Part shown: in pieces, positions 39,084 through 47,694 of the stretch
Position numbering within the stretch: position 1 is the stretch's first letter
Layout: each line of letters begins with the position of its first letter
Assembly (NCBI GenBank): GCA_004173185.1
Contig: SEFZ01000019.1
Location: forward strand, 21,680 to 85,679
DNA length: 64,000 bases
Source of the DNA: Sphingomonadales bacterium
GTDB lineage: Bacteria; Pseudomonadota; Alphaproteobacteria; Sphingomonadales; Sphingomonadaceae
Direction: 5' to 3'
Position numbers and translations under genes: made by a program
The notes under the pieces: generated by a model
The model's database searches: none
The model's input: the letters and a program-made list of their open reading frames with translations, nothing else
What the model was told of the DNA's origin: nothing

Positions 39084-39641
39084 ATGAAGCAATCGACCGT
39101 GTTCAAGATTCTGGGCGGCGTGACCGTCGCGGCCATTGGCGGAGCGTTCGCCTATCGCCAGGCGACGCGGCCGCCGGTGATCAATGCGCAGGTGCCCGAG
39201 CCTGCCAAGCCGGTGGATCTCGATCGCTATCTGGGGCGCTGGTATGAACTGGCGCGGCACGAGAACCGTTTCGAAAAGGGCCTTGATGCGGTCACCGCCG
39301 AATATGCCACCGGGCCGGGCGGCAAGCTTCAGATCACCAATAGCGGCTGCCAGGGCGGACCGAAGGGCGAGCGCAGCTTTGTCGAGGGCAAGGCGATCGT
39401 CGCGGACGAAGAAACCAACGCCAAGCTCAAAGTCTCGTTCTTCGGGCCATTTTACACGGGCGATTACTGGGTACTCGATCATGGCGACGACTATGAATGG
39501 TCGATCGTCGGCGAGCCGAGCGGCCGCTATCTCTGGGTGCTGGCGCGCGAACCGCGCCCGGCCAATGCCGAAGCGATCATGAAGCGGGTCGAGGAACTCG
39601 GCTATGATCGCTGGGCGCTCAGGATCACGCGGCACAATTGA
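39084..39641 (+). CDS. Lipocalin family protein (Blc-like)
   Basis: 185 residues from ATG 39084. One N-terminal membrane/signal segment ('VFKILGGVTVAAIGGAFAYR') without a lipobox, then the lipocalin motif 'DLDRYLGRWYELARHENRFE', and 'VTAEYATGPGGKLQITNSG', 'FFGPFYTGDYWVLDHGDDYE', ending 'GYDRWALRIT' - the three conserved regions of Blc. Bacterial lipocalins bind fatty acids or lysophospholipids in the envelope. It shares a direction and short gap (57 bases) with cvpA. Confidence 0.92.
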   Translation: MKQSTVFKILGGVTVAAIGGAFAYRQATRPPVINAQVPEPAKPVDLDRYLGRWYELARHENRFEKGLDAVTAEYATGPGGKLQITNSGCQGGPKGERSFVEGKAIVADEETNAKLKVSFFGPFYTGDYWVLDHGDDYEWSIVGEPSGRYLWVLAREPRPANAEAIMKRVEELGYDRWALRITRHN

Positions 39642-39698
39642 GGCTACTTCCGCTGCAGCGGGCGAGCGCGTATCAGGCGCGCGGGAGGGCCTTTCGCC

Positions 39699-40271
39699 AT
39701 GACGTTTACCGGACTGGACATCATCGTGCTGATCGCGATCGGCGGGGCGGCGGTGCTCGGCTTCATGCGTGGGTTCGTCACCGAAGTGCTGGCGTTGCTT
39801 GCCTGGGTGCTGGTGGTGCTCGCGATCAAGCTGTTCCATGCGCCGCTGGCGGAGACGCTCGCCGGTGCCGTGGGCACGGTGCAGGGCGGTTCGGTGCTGG
39901 CCTTCGCGATCCTTTCCGGCGCGACCTATTTCGGCGGGCGCCTGATCGCCAATTCGGTGGGCTCGCGGACGCGCGGCAGCTTCCTCGGCCCGATCGACCG
40001 CGCATTGGGGCTGGGCTTTGGCGCGCTCAAGGGGCTGATCCTGGTCAGCATCGGCTTCCTGCTGCTCGCCCTTGTGTTCGACACGATGAGTGGTGGCCCG
40101 TCGAAGCGGCCCGCATGGATCACGACGTCGACCACGTATCCGCTGCTCAACGCCACCAGCGCGGGCATCGCGGATGTCGTCGATCGCCGCCGCAAGGGGC
40201 TGCCGGTGTTCGGTGAGGAGGAAGGCAATTCGACTGTGTCGAACAGCGCCGGGAATTCGCGCGACAAGTAA
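39699..40271 (+). CDS. cvpA: CvpA family membrane protein
   Basis: 190 residues from ATG 39699 with about four membrane helices: 'LDIIVLIAIGGAAVLGFMRG', 'EVLALLAWVLVVLAIKLFHA', a third in 'VLAFAILSGATYFGGRLIAN', and 'LGLGFGALKGLILVSIGFLL'. The 'RGFVTEVLALLAW' and 'IDRALGLGFGALKG' motifs are typical of CvpA. The family is linked to colicin V secretion and envelope stress tolerance; its exact role is unclear. In related genomes it often lies close to radA. Confidence 0.93.
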   Translation: MTFTGLDIIVLIAIGGAAVLGFMRGFVTEVLALLAWVLVVLAIKLFHAPLAETLAGAVGTVQGGSVLAFAILSGATYFGGRLIANSVGSRTRGSFLGPIDRALGLGFGALKGLILVSIGFLLLALVFDTMSGGPSKRPAWITTSTTYPLLNATSAGIADVVDRRRKGLPVFGEEEGNSTVSNSAGNSRDK

Positions 40272-40342
40272 ATCTCTTCCGCTGCCAGGGGGAGTATTTT
40301 TGGGAGTCGCGCTTCTTCCTTTGCTCCCTTAATCATCACGAC

Positions 40343-40762
40343 ATGAACGCGCCGCTCTACACTATGGAAATCCTGCGGCTTGCCGCGACGGTGCCGTTTC
40401 AGGAGCGGCTGGCCGATCCCATGGGCACGTCCGAAAAGCGCTCGCCGGTCTGCGGGAGCCGCATAACGGTCGATGTGAACCTTGAGGACGGACGGGTCAG
40501 CGCGCTGGGGCTTCTGGTGCGGGCTTGCGCGCTGGGGCAGGCATCCGCGGGCATCCTCGCCGCGCATGTGATCGGGCGAACGGCGGACGAGATCGCCGAG
40601 GCGCGGGATCAGCTCGCCGCATGGCTGGCGGGCGAGGGGCCGGCACCGGCATGGCCCGGGCTGGATATATTCGGGGCGGCGCTGCCGCATCGCGGGCGCC
40701 ATGCCTCGATCCGGTTGGCGTTCGAAGCGGCAGCGGATGCTGCACAACAAGCGGGGCGCTGA
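40343..40762 (+). CDS. Iron-sulfur scaffold-like protein (NifU_N/IscU fold)
   Basis: 139 residues. 'YTMEILRLAATVPFQERLAD', 'AEKRSPVCGSRITVDVNLED' (one Cys) and 'RVSALGLLVRACALGQASAG' (second Cys; 'ACALGQAS' is the NifU-type C-x-x-G-x-A-S motif) fit the Fe-S cluster assembly scaffold fold. A third ligand is not obvious, so scaffold function is not certain. It overlaps the KefB-type gene by one base. Confidence 0.75.
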   Translation: MNAPLYTMEILRLAATVPFQERLADPMGTSEKRSPVCGSRITVDVNLEDGRVSALGLLVRACALGQASAGILAAHVIGRTADEIAEARDQLAAWLAGEGPAPAWPGLDIFGAALPHRGRHASIRLAFEAAADAAQQAGR

Positions 40763-42552
40763 TGCACGGGGAAGTTTCGATCGTTCGGGACGCGGTGCCG
40801 TTGCTCGGCTTTGCGCTGTTCTTCGTATTGCTGTTCCGCAAGCTTGGGCTGGGCGCGACCCTCGGTTTCCTCGTTGCGGGCGCGATAGTCGGGCCGCAGG
40901 TGCTTGGGTTGGTCGGCGGGGCCGAGAGCAAGATGGGCATCGCCGAACTCGGCATCGCGTTGCTGCTGTTCCTTGTCGGGCTTGAGCTGAGCCCCGGCCG
41001 TTTGTGGCGGATGCGGCGCGACATTTTCGGGCTTGGTCTGTTGCAGGTGGTTTTGTGCGGCGTGGCAGTTGCGGGCATCGTTTGGTTCGTGACCGGATCG
41101 AGCCTCGCCGCCGCGCTGGCGCTCGGCTTGCCGCTGGCGCTGTCCTCGACCGCACAGGTCTTGCCGATGCTGCAATCGGCCGGGCGGCTGCGCACCCCGT
41201 TCGGCGAGCGCGCCTTTGCGATCCTGTTGTTTCAGGATCTCTCGATCGTCCCGCTGATCACGATCATCGCGGCAATGTCCCGCAACCCCGCCGATATGAA
41301 CGGCCCGCCGGGCTGGCTGCTCGGGCTTTACACGTTGGGGGCCATTGTCGGCCTGATCGTGGCGGGGCGCTATCTGCTCCAGCCGCTGTTCCGCCTGATC
41401 GGCAATCTGGGCGAGCGCGAGATGTTCGTGTTCGCCGGGCTGTTCACCGTGATCGCCGCAGCCGCGCTGATGGAGTCGCTCGGATTGTCGGCGGCATTGG
41501 GTGCCTTCATCGCGGGCGTGATGCTGGCGGATTCGCCCTATCGGCACGAGCTGGAAGCCGATGTCGAGCCGTTCCGCACGATCCTGCTCGGTCTGTTCTT
41601 CCTTGCGGTCGGCATGAGCCTCGATCTGCAAGCCATTGCGGACCGGCCCTTGTTCGTCGCCGGCATGGCGATCGCGCTGATCGTTACCAAGATGGCGATC
41701 ATCATGGGGCTGGCGATGCTTTTCGGCATGAAGCTGCGCCCGGCCTTCGCGCTCGGGCTGCTGCTCAGTCAGGGCGGCGAGTTCGGCTTCGTGCTGTTCG
41801 CGCAGGCACAACAGGCATTCCTGATCGAGCCGGAGGCGGGCAGTGTATTCGGGGCAATCATCACACTTTCGATGGCGACCACGCCGTTCCTGATGATGCT
41901 CACCAGGAATATGCGGGTCGATCCGGAGCGCAGCGCCGAAGGGATGCAAGGCCCGCAGCATGACGGCGCGAACGCCATCGTGGTGGGCTATGGCCGCTTC
42001 GGCCAGACGGTCGCGCAGATGCTGATCGGCCAGAATATCCCGGTCACGATCATCGATAGCGATGTGGAAATGATCGAAACCGCCGGCACCTTCGGCATGA
42101 AAGTCTATTATGGCGACGGCACCCGAACCGATTTGTTACGCCAGGCGGGGGCGGCGGATGCCGAGCTGATCGTCTTCTGTCAGGACGGCGATGCGTTGGA
42201 CACCGAGTTGCTCGAAGGCATCCATCATGCTTTCCCCAACGCCAGCATCTTCGTGCGCGCTTTTGACCGGCGCTCGGTGATGAAGATGAAGGGTGCGCCG
42301 GTCGCAGGCATCGTCCGCGAGTTGCTTGAGAGCGCGATCCGCATGGCCCGTGAGGCGATGGAAGCAGTCGGCGTCGATGGCACCGAGATCGACAAGACCG
42401 AGGCCGAATATCGCAAGCGCGATTCGGCGCGGCTGCATGAGCAGAAGGAAGCCGGCGACATCCGCGCGGGCATGACCCGGATGTTCAGCCAGGAAGCACA
42501 GGCCAAGGCGGCGGCCAAGGCCGATGCCGAAGCGGGAGTAGCACGCGAGTGA
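40762..42552 (+). CDS. KefB/KefC-type K+/H+ antiporter (CPA2 with TrkA-N)
   Basis: 596 residues from ATG 40762. The first ~390 residues carry about 12 helices with the CPA2 signatures 'GIALLLFLVGLELSPGRLWR' and 'FGERAFAILLFQDLSIVPLI', and 'SAALGAFIAGVMLADSPYRH'. Then comes an RCK/TrkA-N domain with the Rossmann motif 'VVGYGRFGQTVAQML' and 'VTIIDSDVEMIE', and a charged C-terminal helix. It expels K+ in exchange for H+ and is usually gated by NAD(H) or glutathione adducts. Confidence 0.94.
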   Translation: MHGEVSIVRDAVPLLGFALFFVLLFRKLGLGATLGFLVAGAIVGPQVLGLVGGAESKMGIAELGIALLLFLVGLELSPGRLWRMRRDIFGLGLLQVVLCGVAVAGIVWFVTGSSLAAALALGLPLALSSTAQVLPMLQSAGRLRTPFGERAFAILLFQDLSIVPLITIIAAMSRNPADMNGPPGWLLGLYTLGAIVGLIVAGRYLLQPLFRLIGNLGEREMFVFAGLFTVIAAAALMESLGLSAALGAFIAGVMLADSPYRHELEADVEPFRTILLGLFFLAVGMSLDLQAIADRPLFVAGMAIALIVTKMAIIMGLAMLFGMKLRPAFALGLLLSQGGEFGFVLFAQAQQAFLIEPEAGSVFGAIITLSMATTPFLMMLTRNMRVDPERSAEGMQGPQHDGANAIVVGYGRFGQTVAQMLIGQNIPVTIIDSDVEMIETAGTFGMKVYYGDGTRTDLLRQAGAADAELIVFCQDGDALDTELLEGIHHAFPNASIFVRAFDRRSVMKMKGAPVAGIVRELLESAIRMAREAMEAVGVDGTEIDKTEAEYRKRDSARLHEQKEAGDIRAGMTRMFSQEAQAKAAAKADAEAGVARE

Positions 42553-42926
42553 AGAACCGACCGTTCCGCGAACGGCTGGGCTTCGCGCTGGAAGGTATCC
42601 GCACGGGCTGGCTGCGCGAGAACAGCTTCAGGACACAGGTGGTACTCGCGAGCGTCGCGTTGCTGGCGCTAATAGTGTTGCGGCCCGCGCCGATCTGGTG
42701 GGGGCTGGTCGCGCTCACCTGTGCGCTGGTGCTGGCGCTAGAACTGCTCAATTCGGCGATGGAGGCAGTGATCGATTTGCTGCACCCGGGCATCCATCCG
42801 GCGATCAAGGTGGCCAAGGATATGCTGGCGGGCGCGGTGCTGGTGACCAGTCTCGCCGCGCTCGCGGTGGGCGTGGCGATGGTGGTCGATGCCGGGCCTG
42901 GGTTTTTGCAGGAGATGGGTTTGTGA
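42549..42926 (+). CDS. dgkA: Diacylglycerol kinase
   Basis: 125 residues from GTG 42549, overlapping the upstream stop. Three membrane helices and the DgkA signature 'ELLNSAMEAVIDLLHPGIHP' with 'KVAKDMLAGAVL', containing the catalytic glutamates. It phosphorylates diacylglycerol to phosphatidate for lipid recycling at the inner membrane. Confidence 0.95.
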   Translation: MKNRPFRERLGFALEGIRTGWLRENSFRTQVVLASVALLALIVLRPAPIWWGLVALTCALVLALELLNSAMEAVIDLLHPGIHPAIKVAKDMLAGAVLVTSLAALAVGVAMVVDAGPGFLQEMGL

Positions 42927-43258
42927 GACTAATCACGGTTCTGGCGGCGCTATCGGGCGCGCTCGCGGTGGCGGCAGGCGCGTTCGGCGCGCACGGCGTT
43001 CAGGGGCAGGCAGTCGAATGGCTCAAGACCGGTGGGCAATATCAGCTGATCCATGCAGTCGCGGCGCTGGTTGCGATCCGGATGGGCGAGCGGGTTTCGC
43101 CCTGGCTGTTCGTGGTCGGCGGCGCAGTATTTGCGGGCACGCTCTACGCGATGGCGCTGGGCGCGCCGCGCTGGTTCGGGGCGATCACGCCGCTCGGCGG
43201 GGTGGCCCTGATCGCGGGCTGGCTGTGCCTGGCATGGACCGCCGCGCGCAGGGCGTGA
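42923..43258 (+). CDS. DUF423 membrane protein
   Basis: 111 residues from GTG 42923, overlapping dgkA. 'LAALSGALAVAAGAFGAHGV', 'WLKTGGQYQLIHAVAALVAI', 'GTLYAMALGAPRWFGAITPL' and 'GGVALIAGWLCLAW' are the whole YgdD/DUF423 four-helix pattern. Role unknown. It ends 4 bases before the convergent MFS gene. Confidence 0.93.
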   Translation: MRLITVLAALSGALAVAAGAFGAHGVQGQAVEWLKTGGQYQLIHAVAALVAIRMGERVSPWLFVVGGAVFAGTLYAMALGAPRWFGAITPLGGVALIAGWLCLAWTAARRA

Positions 43259-43262
43259 CGGG

Positions 43263-44909
43263 CTAGTTCGAACGGTTGGGATCGGTCACTGGTTCGATCT
43301 CACGCGGATCGGAGCCGGTCGCCTGACGCGGTGCGCCGACGTGATGCTCGATGCGGCGGCGAACGACCGGCTCATAGCCATCCGGCCGCAACGCATGCAG
43401 CGCGGCGCTGTTGGCATCGTCGCCGCGCGTGCGGCGGCTGTTGTGGCGAACATAATCGAGCCAGGTCGCGACATCGTAGCGCTCGATCCATAATTCGGGA
43501 TCGGAGAGGTCGCGCAGCAGAGACCAGTTATGCGCGCCGTCGCGGCGGCGGATGCGGCGGCGCTCGGCCATCGCTATCAAAAATGCGGGGACGAGATGGT
43601 CGGGCACGCGATGTTCGATGGTGATGACGATCGGGCCGCTGCGCGCGCTGATCGGTAGCGCGGTTTGTGGCTCGCTCCAGCTATCCTTGGGGCTCAGATC
43701 AAGATCGCCGATCGCCGGCAGCGGCCAGCGCAACCCGGCGGCGATGCCGAGACACTGGAGCGCCGCGGCGATTTCGAGTGCTGCCGCCACGCTGTAATGG
43801 TCTGCGATGAAGCCGAACAGCCAGCTGCCACCGGCGAGACCGCCGAACGCAGCCATCTGATAGAGTGCCAGTGCGCGCGCGACGACCCAGCGCGGTGCGG
43901 CCATCTGGACGCTGACATTGAAGGTGGAGAGCGCCAGCAGCCAGCCCGCGCCCGCCATCGCCAGCGCCACCATCGTCGGCACGAGCATGCCGAAATTGGC
44001 GGTCGCGACCGCGCCGATTGCCAGCGTCAGCGATGCCAGGGAGACCAGCCGCTCAGTCGATAGCTTTCGCCGCAAATGGCCGCTGGCAAATGCGCCGCCA
44101 ACCGCACCTGCTCCGAACGAGCCCAGCAGCAAGCCATAGGTAAGCGGGCCGCCAACTATAGTGTCGCGGGCGACCAGCGGCATCATCGCCGGCACTGCGC
44201 TTGCCGCCACGCCAAACATCGCCGCCCGGATCAGGACGATGCGGATGGTGGGCGACAGATATACATAGCGAACCCCCGTCGCCATTGCGCGACCGAGCTT
44301 TTCGCGGGGAAGCGCGCGCGGTGGCAAATTGGGCCGCCACCGCGCCAGCACGATGATAAGGCCGATATAGCTGAGCGCGTTGGCCAGGAATGCCGCCGCC
44401 GCTCCCGCCGCCGCGATGATCGCGCCGCCGATTGCCGGGCCGGTGCTGCGCGCGATGTTGAACCCCATCGAATTGAGCGCGACTGCATTCGGGAGCGCGG
44501 CGCGGGGCACGATATCGCCCACCGATGCCTGCCAGGCGGGGCCGTTGATCGCGGTGCCGCAAGCGATCAGGAAAGTGAAGGCAAGCAGCGACCAGGGAGT
44601 GAGCCAGCCGCTCCACGCCGCGAACGACAGGGTCGCCGAAGTGATGAGCATGAAGCATTGCGCCCCAAGCATCACCCGGCGTCTATCAAGGTTGTCGGCG
44701 ACCGCGCCCGCCCATAGCGAGAGAAGCACGATCGGCAGCGCCACCGATGTCTGGACGAGCGCGATGAGCTGCGGCGAGGCACCCATGCTGGTCATCGTCC
44801 AGGATGCGCCGACCGACTGGATCAGCCCGCCGAAATTGGAGGCAAGGCTGGCCAGCCAGATCGCGCGGAACAGTGGAATGCGAAATGGCGAGTCGGGTAC
44901 AGCCTGCAT
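43263..44909 (-). CDS. MFS exporter with C-terminal monooxygenase-like domain
   Basis: 548 residues. Residues 1-~400 are an EntS-like MFS_3 transporter: 'FRIPLFRAIWLASLASNFGG', motif A 'GAVADNLDRRRVMLGAQ', and 12 helices. Residues ~430-520 are an extra soluble part ('GPIVITIEHRVPDHLVPAFL', 'DGAHNWSLLRDLSDPELWIE', 'ATWLDYVRHNSRRT') resembling the ABM/antibiotic monooxygenase fold that some MFS_3 proteins carry. The substrate is unknown; likely a drug or siderophore. Confidence 0.88.
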   Translation of the reverse strand: MQAVPDSPFRIPLFRAIWLASLASNFGGLIQSVGASWTMTSMGASPQLIALVQTSVALPIVLLSLWAGAVADNLDRRRVMLGAQCFMLITSATLSFAAWSGWLTPWSLLAFTFLIACGTAINGPAWQASVGDIVPRAALPNAVALNSMGFNIARSTGPAIGGAIIAAAGAAAAFLANALSYIGLIIVLARWRPNLPPRALPREKLGRAMATGVRYVYLSPTIRIVLIRAAMFGVAASAVPAMMPLVARDTIVGGPLTYGLLLGSFGAGAVGGAFASGHLRRKLSTERLVSLASLTLAIGAVATANFGMLVPTMVALAMAGAGWLLALSTFNVSVQMAAPRWVVARALALYQMAAFGGLAGGSWLFGFIADHYSVAAALEIAAALQCLGIAAGLRWPLPAIGDLDLSPKDSWSEPQTALPISARSGPIVITIEHRVPDHLVPAFLIAMAERRRIRRRDGAHNWSLLRDLSDPELWIERYDVATWLDYVRHNSRRTRGDDANSAALHALRPDGYEPVVRRRIEHHVGAPRQATGSDPREIEPVTDPNRSN

Positions 44910-44944
44910 CCTGTCCTAATGCCGGAAGGACCCACTAGGTCCAA

Positions 44945-45589
44945 TCACTTCGCGATGCCGCGCCAATGAACGACTGTCCTGCCTTGCGTCGGCAGCGGCT
45001 TGCCTTGCGTGTCCAAGGGCATTTGGAAGCGAGCGCGCCGGACCATCAGGCGGCATGTATGCGCGGCGATCGCGGGGTGACTGAAATCCAGCGGCGTCAG
45101 GCAGGAGGCAATGCGGCCATCACTGCCAATAATAAGCGTCATCGGCACGTCGAGCTGTTTCGATTTGGGCATGCCGCGCGGATAATCGTCGTCGGTGGCC
45201 CAGAGTTGCGGATTGTTGGCCGGAACCGCGCCGCCGTAATCGGAAGTGCCGGGGATACGCAGCACGCCCTCAACCCAGCTTATGACGATGGTGTCGCGGC
45301 CGCTCACGGGCTTGCCGCTGGTGTCCGACGCGGGAACGTAGCGTGCCCGTTCCATCAGGCGGGGGCAGGCGGTCTCGGCAATCTCCTTCTGCACGGTGGC
45401 GTATCGAACCGAGCATGCCGCTACTCGGCCTTCGGGGGTGACCGCATAGTCCAGCGCGATGATGCCGTCGCCGCTGATGGGCGGATAGTCGGCGGCGGTG
45501 ATCCAGGTCTCCGGCGCGATGCGCTGCTGGGCCTGCGCCAGGGTTGGCAGCATCAATGCCGCCGCACCGATCAGAATCAGGCCACGCAT
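44945..45589 (-). CDS. Exported TonB C-terminal-like protein
   Basis: 214 residues with a Sec signal ('MRGLILIGAAALMLPTLAQA', cleavage after AQA). Two repeats follow the TonB C-terminal pattern: 'IIALDYAVTPEGRVAACSVR...CPRLMERARYVPA' and 'MTLIIGSDGRIASCLT...CRLMVRRARFQMP', each with a paired Cys likely forming a disulfide. No membrane anchor or Pro-rich arm, so it is a periplasmic relative rather than a true TonB. Function unknown. Confidence 0.8.
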   Translation of the reverse strand: MRGLILIGAAALMLPTLAQAQQRIAPETWITAADYPPISGDGIIALDYAVTPEGRVAACSVRYATVQKEIAETACPRLMERARYVPASDTSGKPVSGRDTIVISWVEGVLRIPGTSDYGGAVPANNPQLWATDDDYPRGMPKSKQLDVPMTLIIGSDGRIASCLTPLDFSHPAIAAHTCRLMVRRARFQMPLDTQGKPLPTQGRTVVHWRGIAK

Positions 45590-45645
45590 AGTCTCTCTCC
45601 CACAATCGGGGTGATGCTATGCGAGCGTACAAGTAACGACAATGA

Positions 45646-47523
45646 CTAGTTTGCGAGCATCTTCTCTACTTGGCCCGAAACATAGGGGTGATACGTCGCC
45701 TTGGTCTTGGCGAAGAGGCGCTGGGCAATGGGCTTGCCCCAATCGCCCTGCGCCATCAGCCCCGAATAGATCGGACGGATCAGCAGCCCGCGCCCGACGG
45801 TGCCGGCGAATTGCTCGATGCCGGGCAGTGCAGGCTCGTAGCGGTTGGCGATCGCCAGCTCTGCCCAGGCCGAGCGGACATAGGCGTTGGACGAACCCGA
45901 AAGGCCGAGCGTCTCATCGAGCTCCTTCAACCGCGCCGGCGTCTGCTGGCGCGGCAGGCCGTTGAGGAAGCGCAGCCATTGCTGGGTGTTCCAGCCGCTG
46001 GGCTGGACTGCCGCGATGGGGCCACCTGCGTTTACCGCTGCGAGCTTGGCATCGATCTGCCCGAGGATCGGCGACTTCACATGTACCGCATTCTCGGGAA
46101 GGCCGGGCTCGTACACCCAGCGATCGAGCTGGAGCTTGGCCTCAAGCGCCTTGTCGCCCTTGATCAGCCGCTTGCGGATGTCCGCCAGGAAGCCCGCGCT
46201 GGTCTGCGGCTGAAAGGCATGGCGATCGAAATAGGAGCGCAGATAGGCATCGAAGCGTTTGCGGCCGACCGCCACTTCGATCGTGCGCAGCATCGTCGAT
46301 CCCTTGAAGTAATCGAGCTGGCCCGCAGTCGCGCCGGGCTCGCCATGCAGCCGCGTGGTCGGGCCGTTACTCTCTTCCTTGAGATCGCGGATCAGGCCGT
46401 CCCAGTCGAGATCGGCATATAAAGCGGCGCGCGCCTTGCCATACACCGCTTCCATGATGCGGTTCTCGAAATAGGTCGTGAAACCCTCGTTGAGCCAAGA
46501 GTCCGACCAGGTCGCGTTGGTGACCAGATTGCCCGACCAGCTATGCGCCAGTTCATGCGCAACCACATCGGTGTTCGAGCGATCGCCCGTGATGATCGTC
46601 GGCGTCAGGAAGGTGAGGGTGGGGTTCTCCATGCCGCCATACGGAAAGCTCGGCGGCAGGACGAGCATGTCATAGCGCCCCCAGCGATAGGGTCCGTAGA
46701 GCTTCTCCGCCGCAGTGATCATCTTCTCGACATCGGCGACTTCATAAGCGGCGGCGTCGAGCGTCGAAGGCTCGGACCAGACGCCCGAGCGCGGCCCGGT
46801 GGACTTGAACGCCAGATCGCCGACCGCCAGCGCGATCAGATAGGGCGGCACCGGCTTGTCCATGCGGAACTTGTAGGTGCGATGGCCGGGCCGGATGGCT
46901 TCGCCTTCGTTCTTTGTCAGCCGCTCGCCACTCATGATCGCGACATAGGGTTCGGGAACGTCGATCACGGCGTCCCAGGTCTGGCGAATGCCGGGGCTGT
47001 CCTGCGTGGGGATCCAGCTGCGATTGTTGATCGGCTGGCCCTGGCTGAACAGATAAGACGCCTTTTTGCCGGCAGTCTGCTCAGGCGCGAGCCATTGCAG
47101 CGCGGATGCGCCGGGCTTGGTGTTGTACAGGATATTGATCTGCCTGGTGCCGTTCAGTTGCACCGTCAGCGACTGCCCTAGCGTGGCGTCGCGCGGGCCG
47201 ACCTTCCACGCAAGCTGCGCGCCGTTCGCGTCCGAGATCGTCATGATGTCGAGATTGTCGACATCGAGGACGATCTCCCTGGCACCCGGAGCCGCGAGCA
47301 CGTCGAGCCTGGCCGAACCGCCCAGCGTCTCGCTGCCGAAATCGACCGCCAGCTTGAGCGACACATGGGTGACGCGCGCTTCTTCCGGCCGGGCATGCGT
47401 CCACACATCCTTCGCCTCGGGCGTGGTGAGGATCGGTGCGACGGCGGGCGCTTTGGGCACCGTTTGGGCGGCAGCGGGCGCGGCAAAAGCGGTAAGGGCA
47501 AGCATGGCGGCCAGGAAACGCAT
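45646..47523 (-). CDS. M1 family metallopeptidase (aminopeptidase)
   Basis: 625 residues with a signal peptide ('MRFLAAMLALTAFAAPAAAQ'). The GGMEN exopeptidase loop is at 296-300 and the zinc site is H323-E324-x-x-H327 with E346 ('VVAHELAHSW', 'WLNEGFTTYFENR'). The layout, including the C-terminal helical domain ('RPIYSGLMAQGDWGKPIAQR'), is that of leukotriene-A4-hydrolase-like aminopeptidases. It is exported and removes N-terminal residues from peptides. Confidence 0.95.
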   Translation of the reverse strand: MRFLAAMLALTAFAAPAAAQTVPKAPAVAPILTTPEAKDVWTHARPEEARVTHVSLKLAVDFGSETLGGSARLDVLAAPGAREIVLDVDNLDIMTISDANGAQLAWKVGPRDATLGQSLTVQLNGTRQINILYNTKPGASALQWLAPEQTAGKKASYLFSQGQPINNRSWIPTQDSPGIRQTWDAVIDVPEPYVAIMSGERLTKNEGEAIRPGHRTYKFRMDKPVPPYLIALAVGDLAFKSTGPRSGVWSEPSTLDAAAYEVADVEKMITAAEKLYGPYRWGRYDMLVLPPSFPYGGMENPTLTFLTPTIITGDRSNTDVVAHELAHSWSGNLVTNATWSDSWLNEGFTTYFENRIMEAVYGKARAALYADLDWDGLIRDLKEESNGPTTRLHGEPGATAGQLDYFKGSTMLRTIEVAVGRKRFDAYLRSYFDRHAFQPQTSAGFLADIRKRLIKGDKALEAKLQLDRWVYEPGLPENAVHVKSPILGQIDAKLAAVNAGGPIAAVQPSGWNTQQWLRFLNGLPRQQTPARLKELDETLGLSGSSNAYVRSAWAELAIANRYEPALPGIEQFAGTVGRGLLIRPIYSGLMAQGDWGKPIAQRLFAKTKATYHPYVSGQVEKMLAN

Positions 47524-47694
47524 GATGGGGGCCTTTGGCTAATTCGGATGCGCCCGGCTTAGCGGGGTGGCCGATGACTGCAAGCTGAAGCCGCCCGCAC
47601 GCGATCGGGCCAAAGCGGTGGCGATTGATCCCCGCAGACCAGGGAAAGCGAATATCATGCGGCCTTGGGGTTCCTTCTGGGGGAGGCGTGACCA

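Noticed and set aside
38597..39136. A 179-codon minus-strand frame between fibre and lipocalin
   Set aside because: Runs antisense through the DUF559 remnant and both inverted repeats; the plus-strand DUF559 similarity is specific.
40609..41961. A 450-codon minus-strand open frame opposite the K+/H+ antiporter
   Set aside because: His/Gln/Arg-rich artefact of antisense reading of membrane-protein codons.
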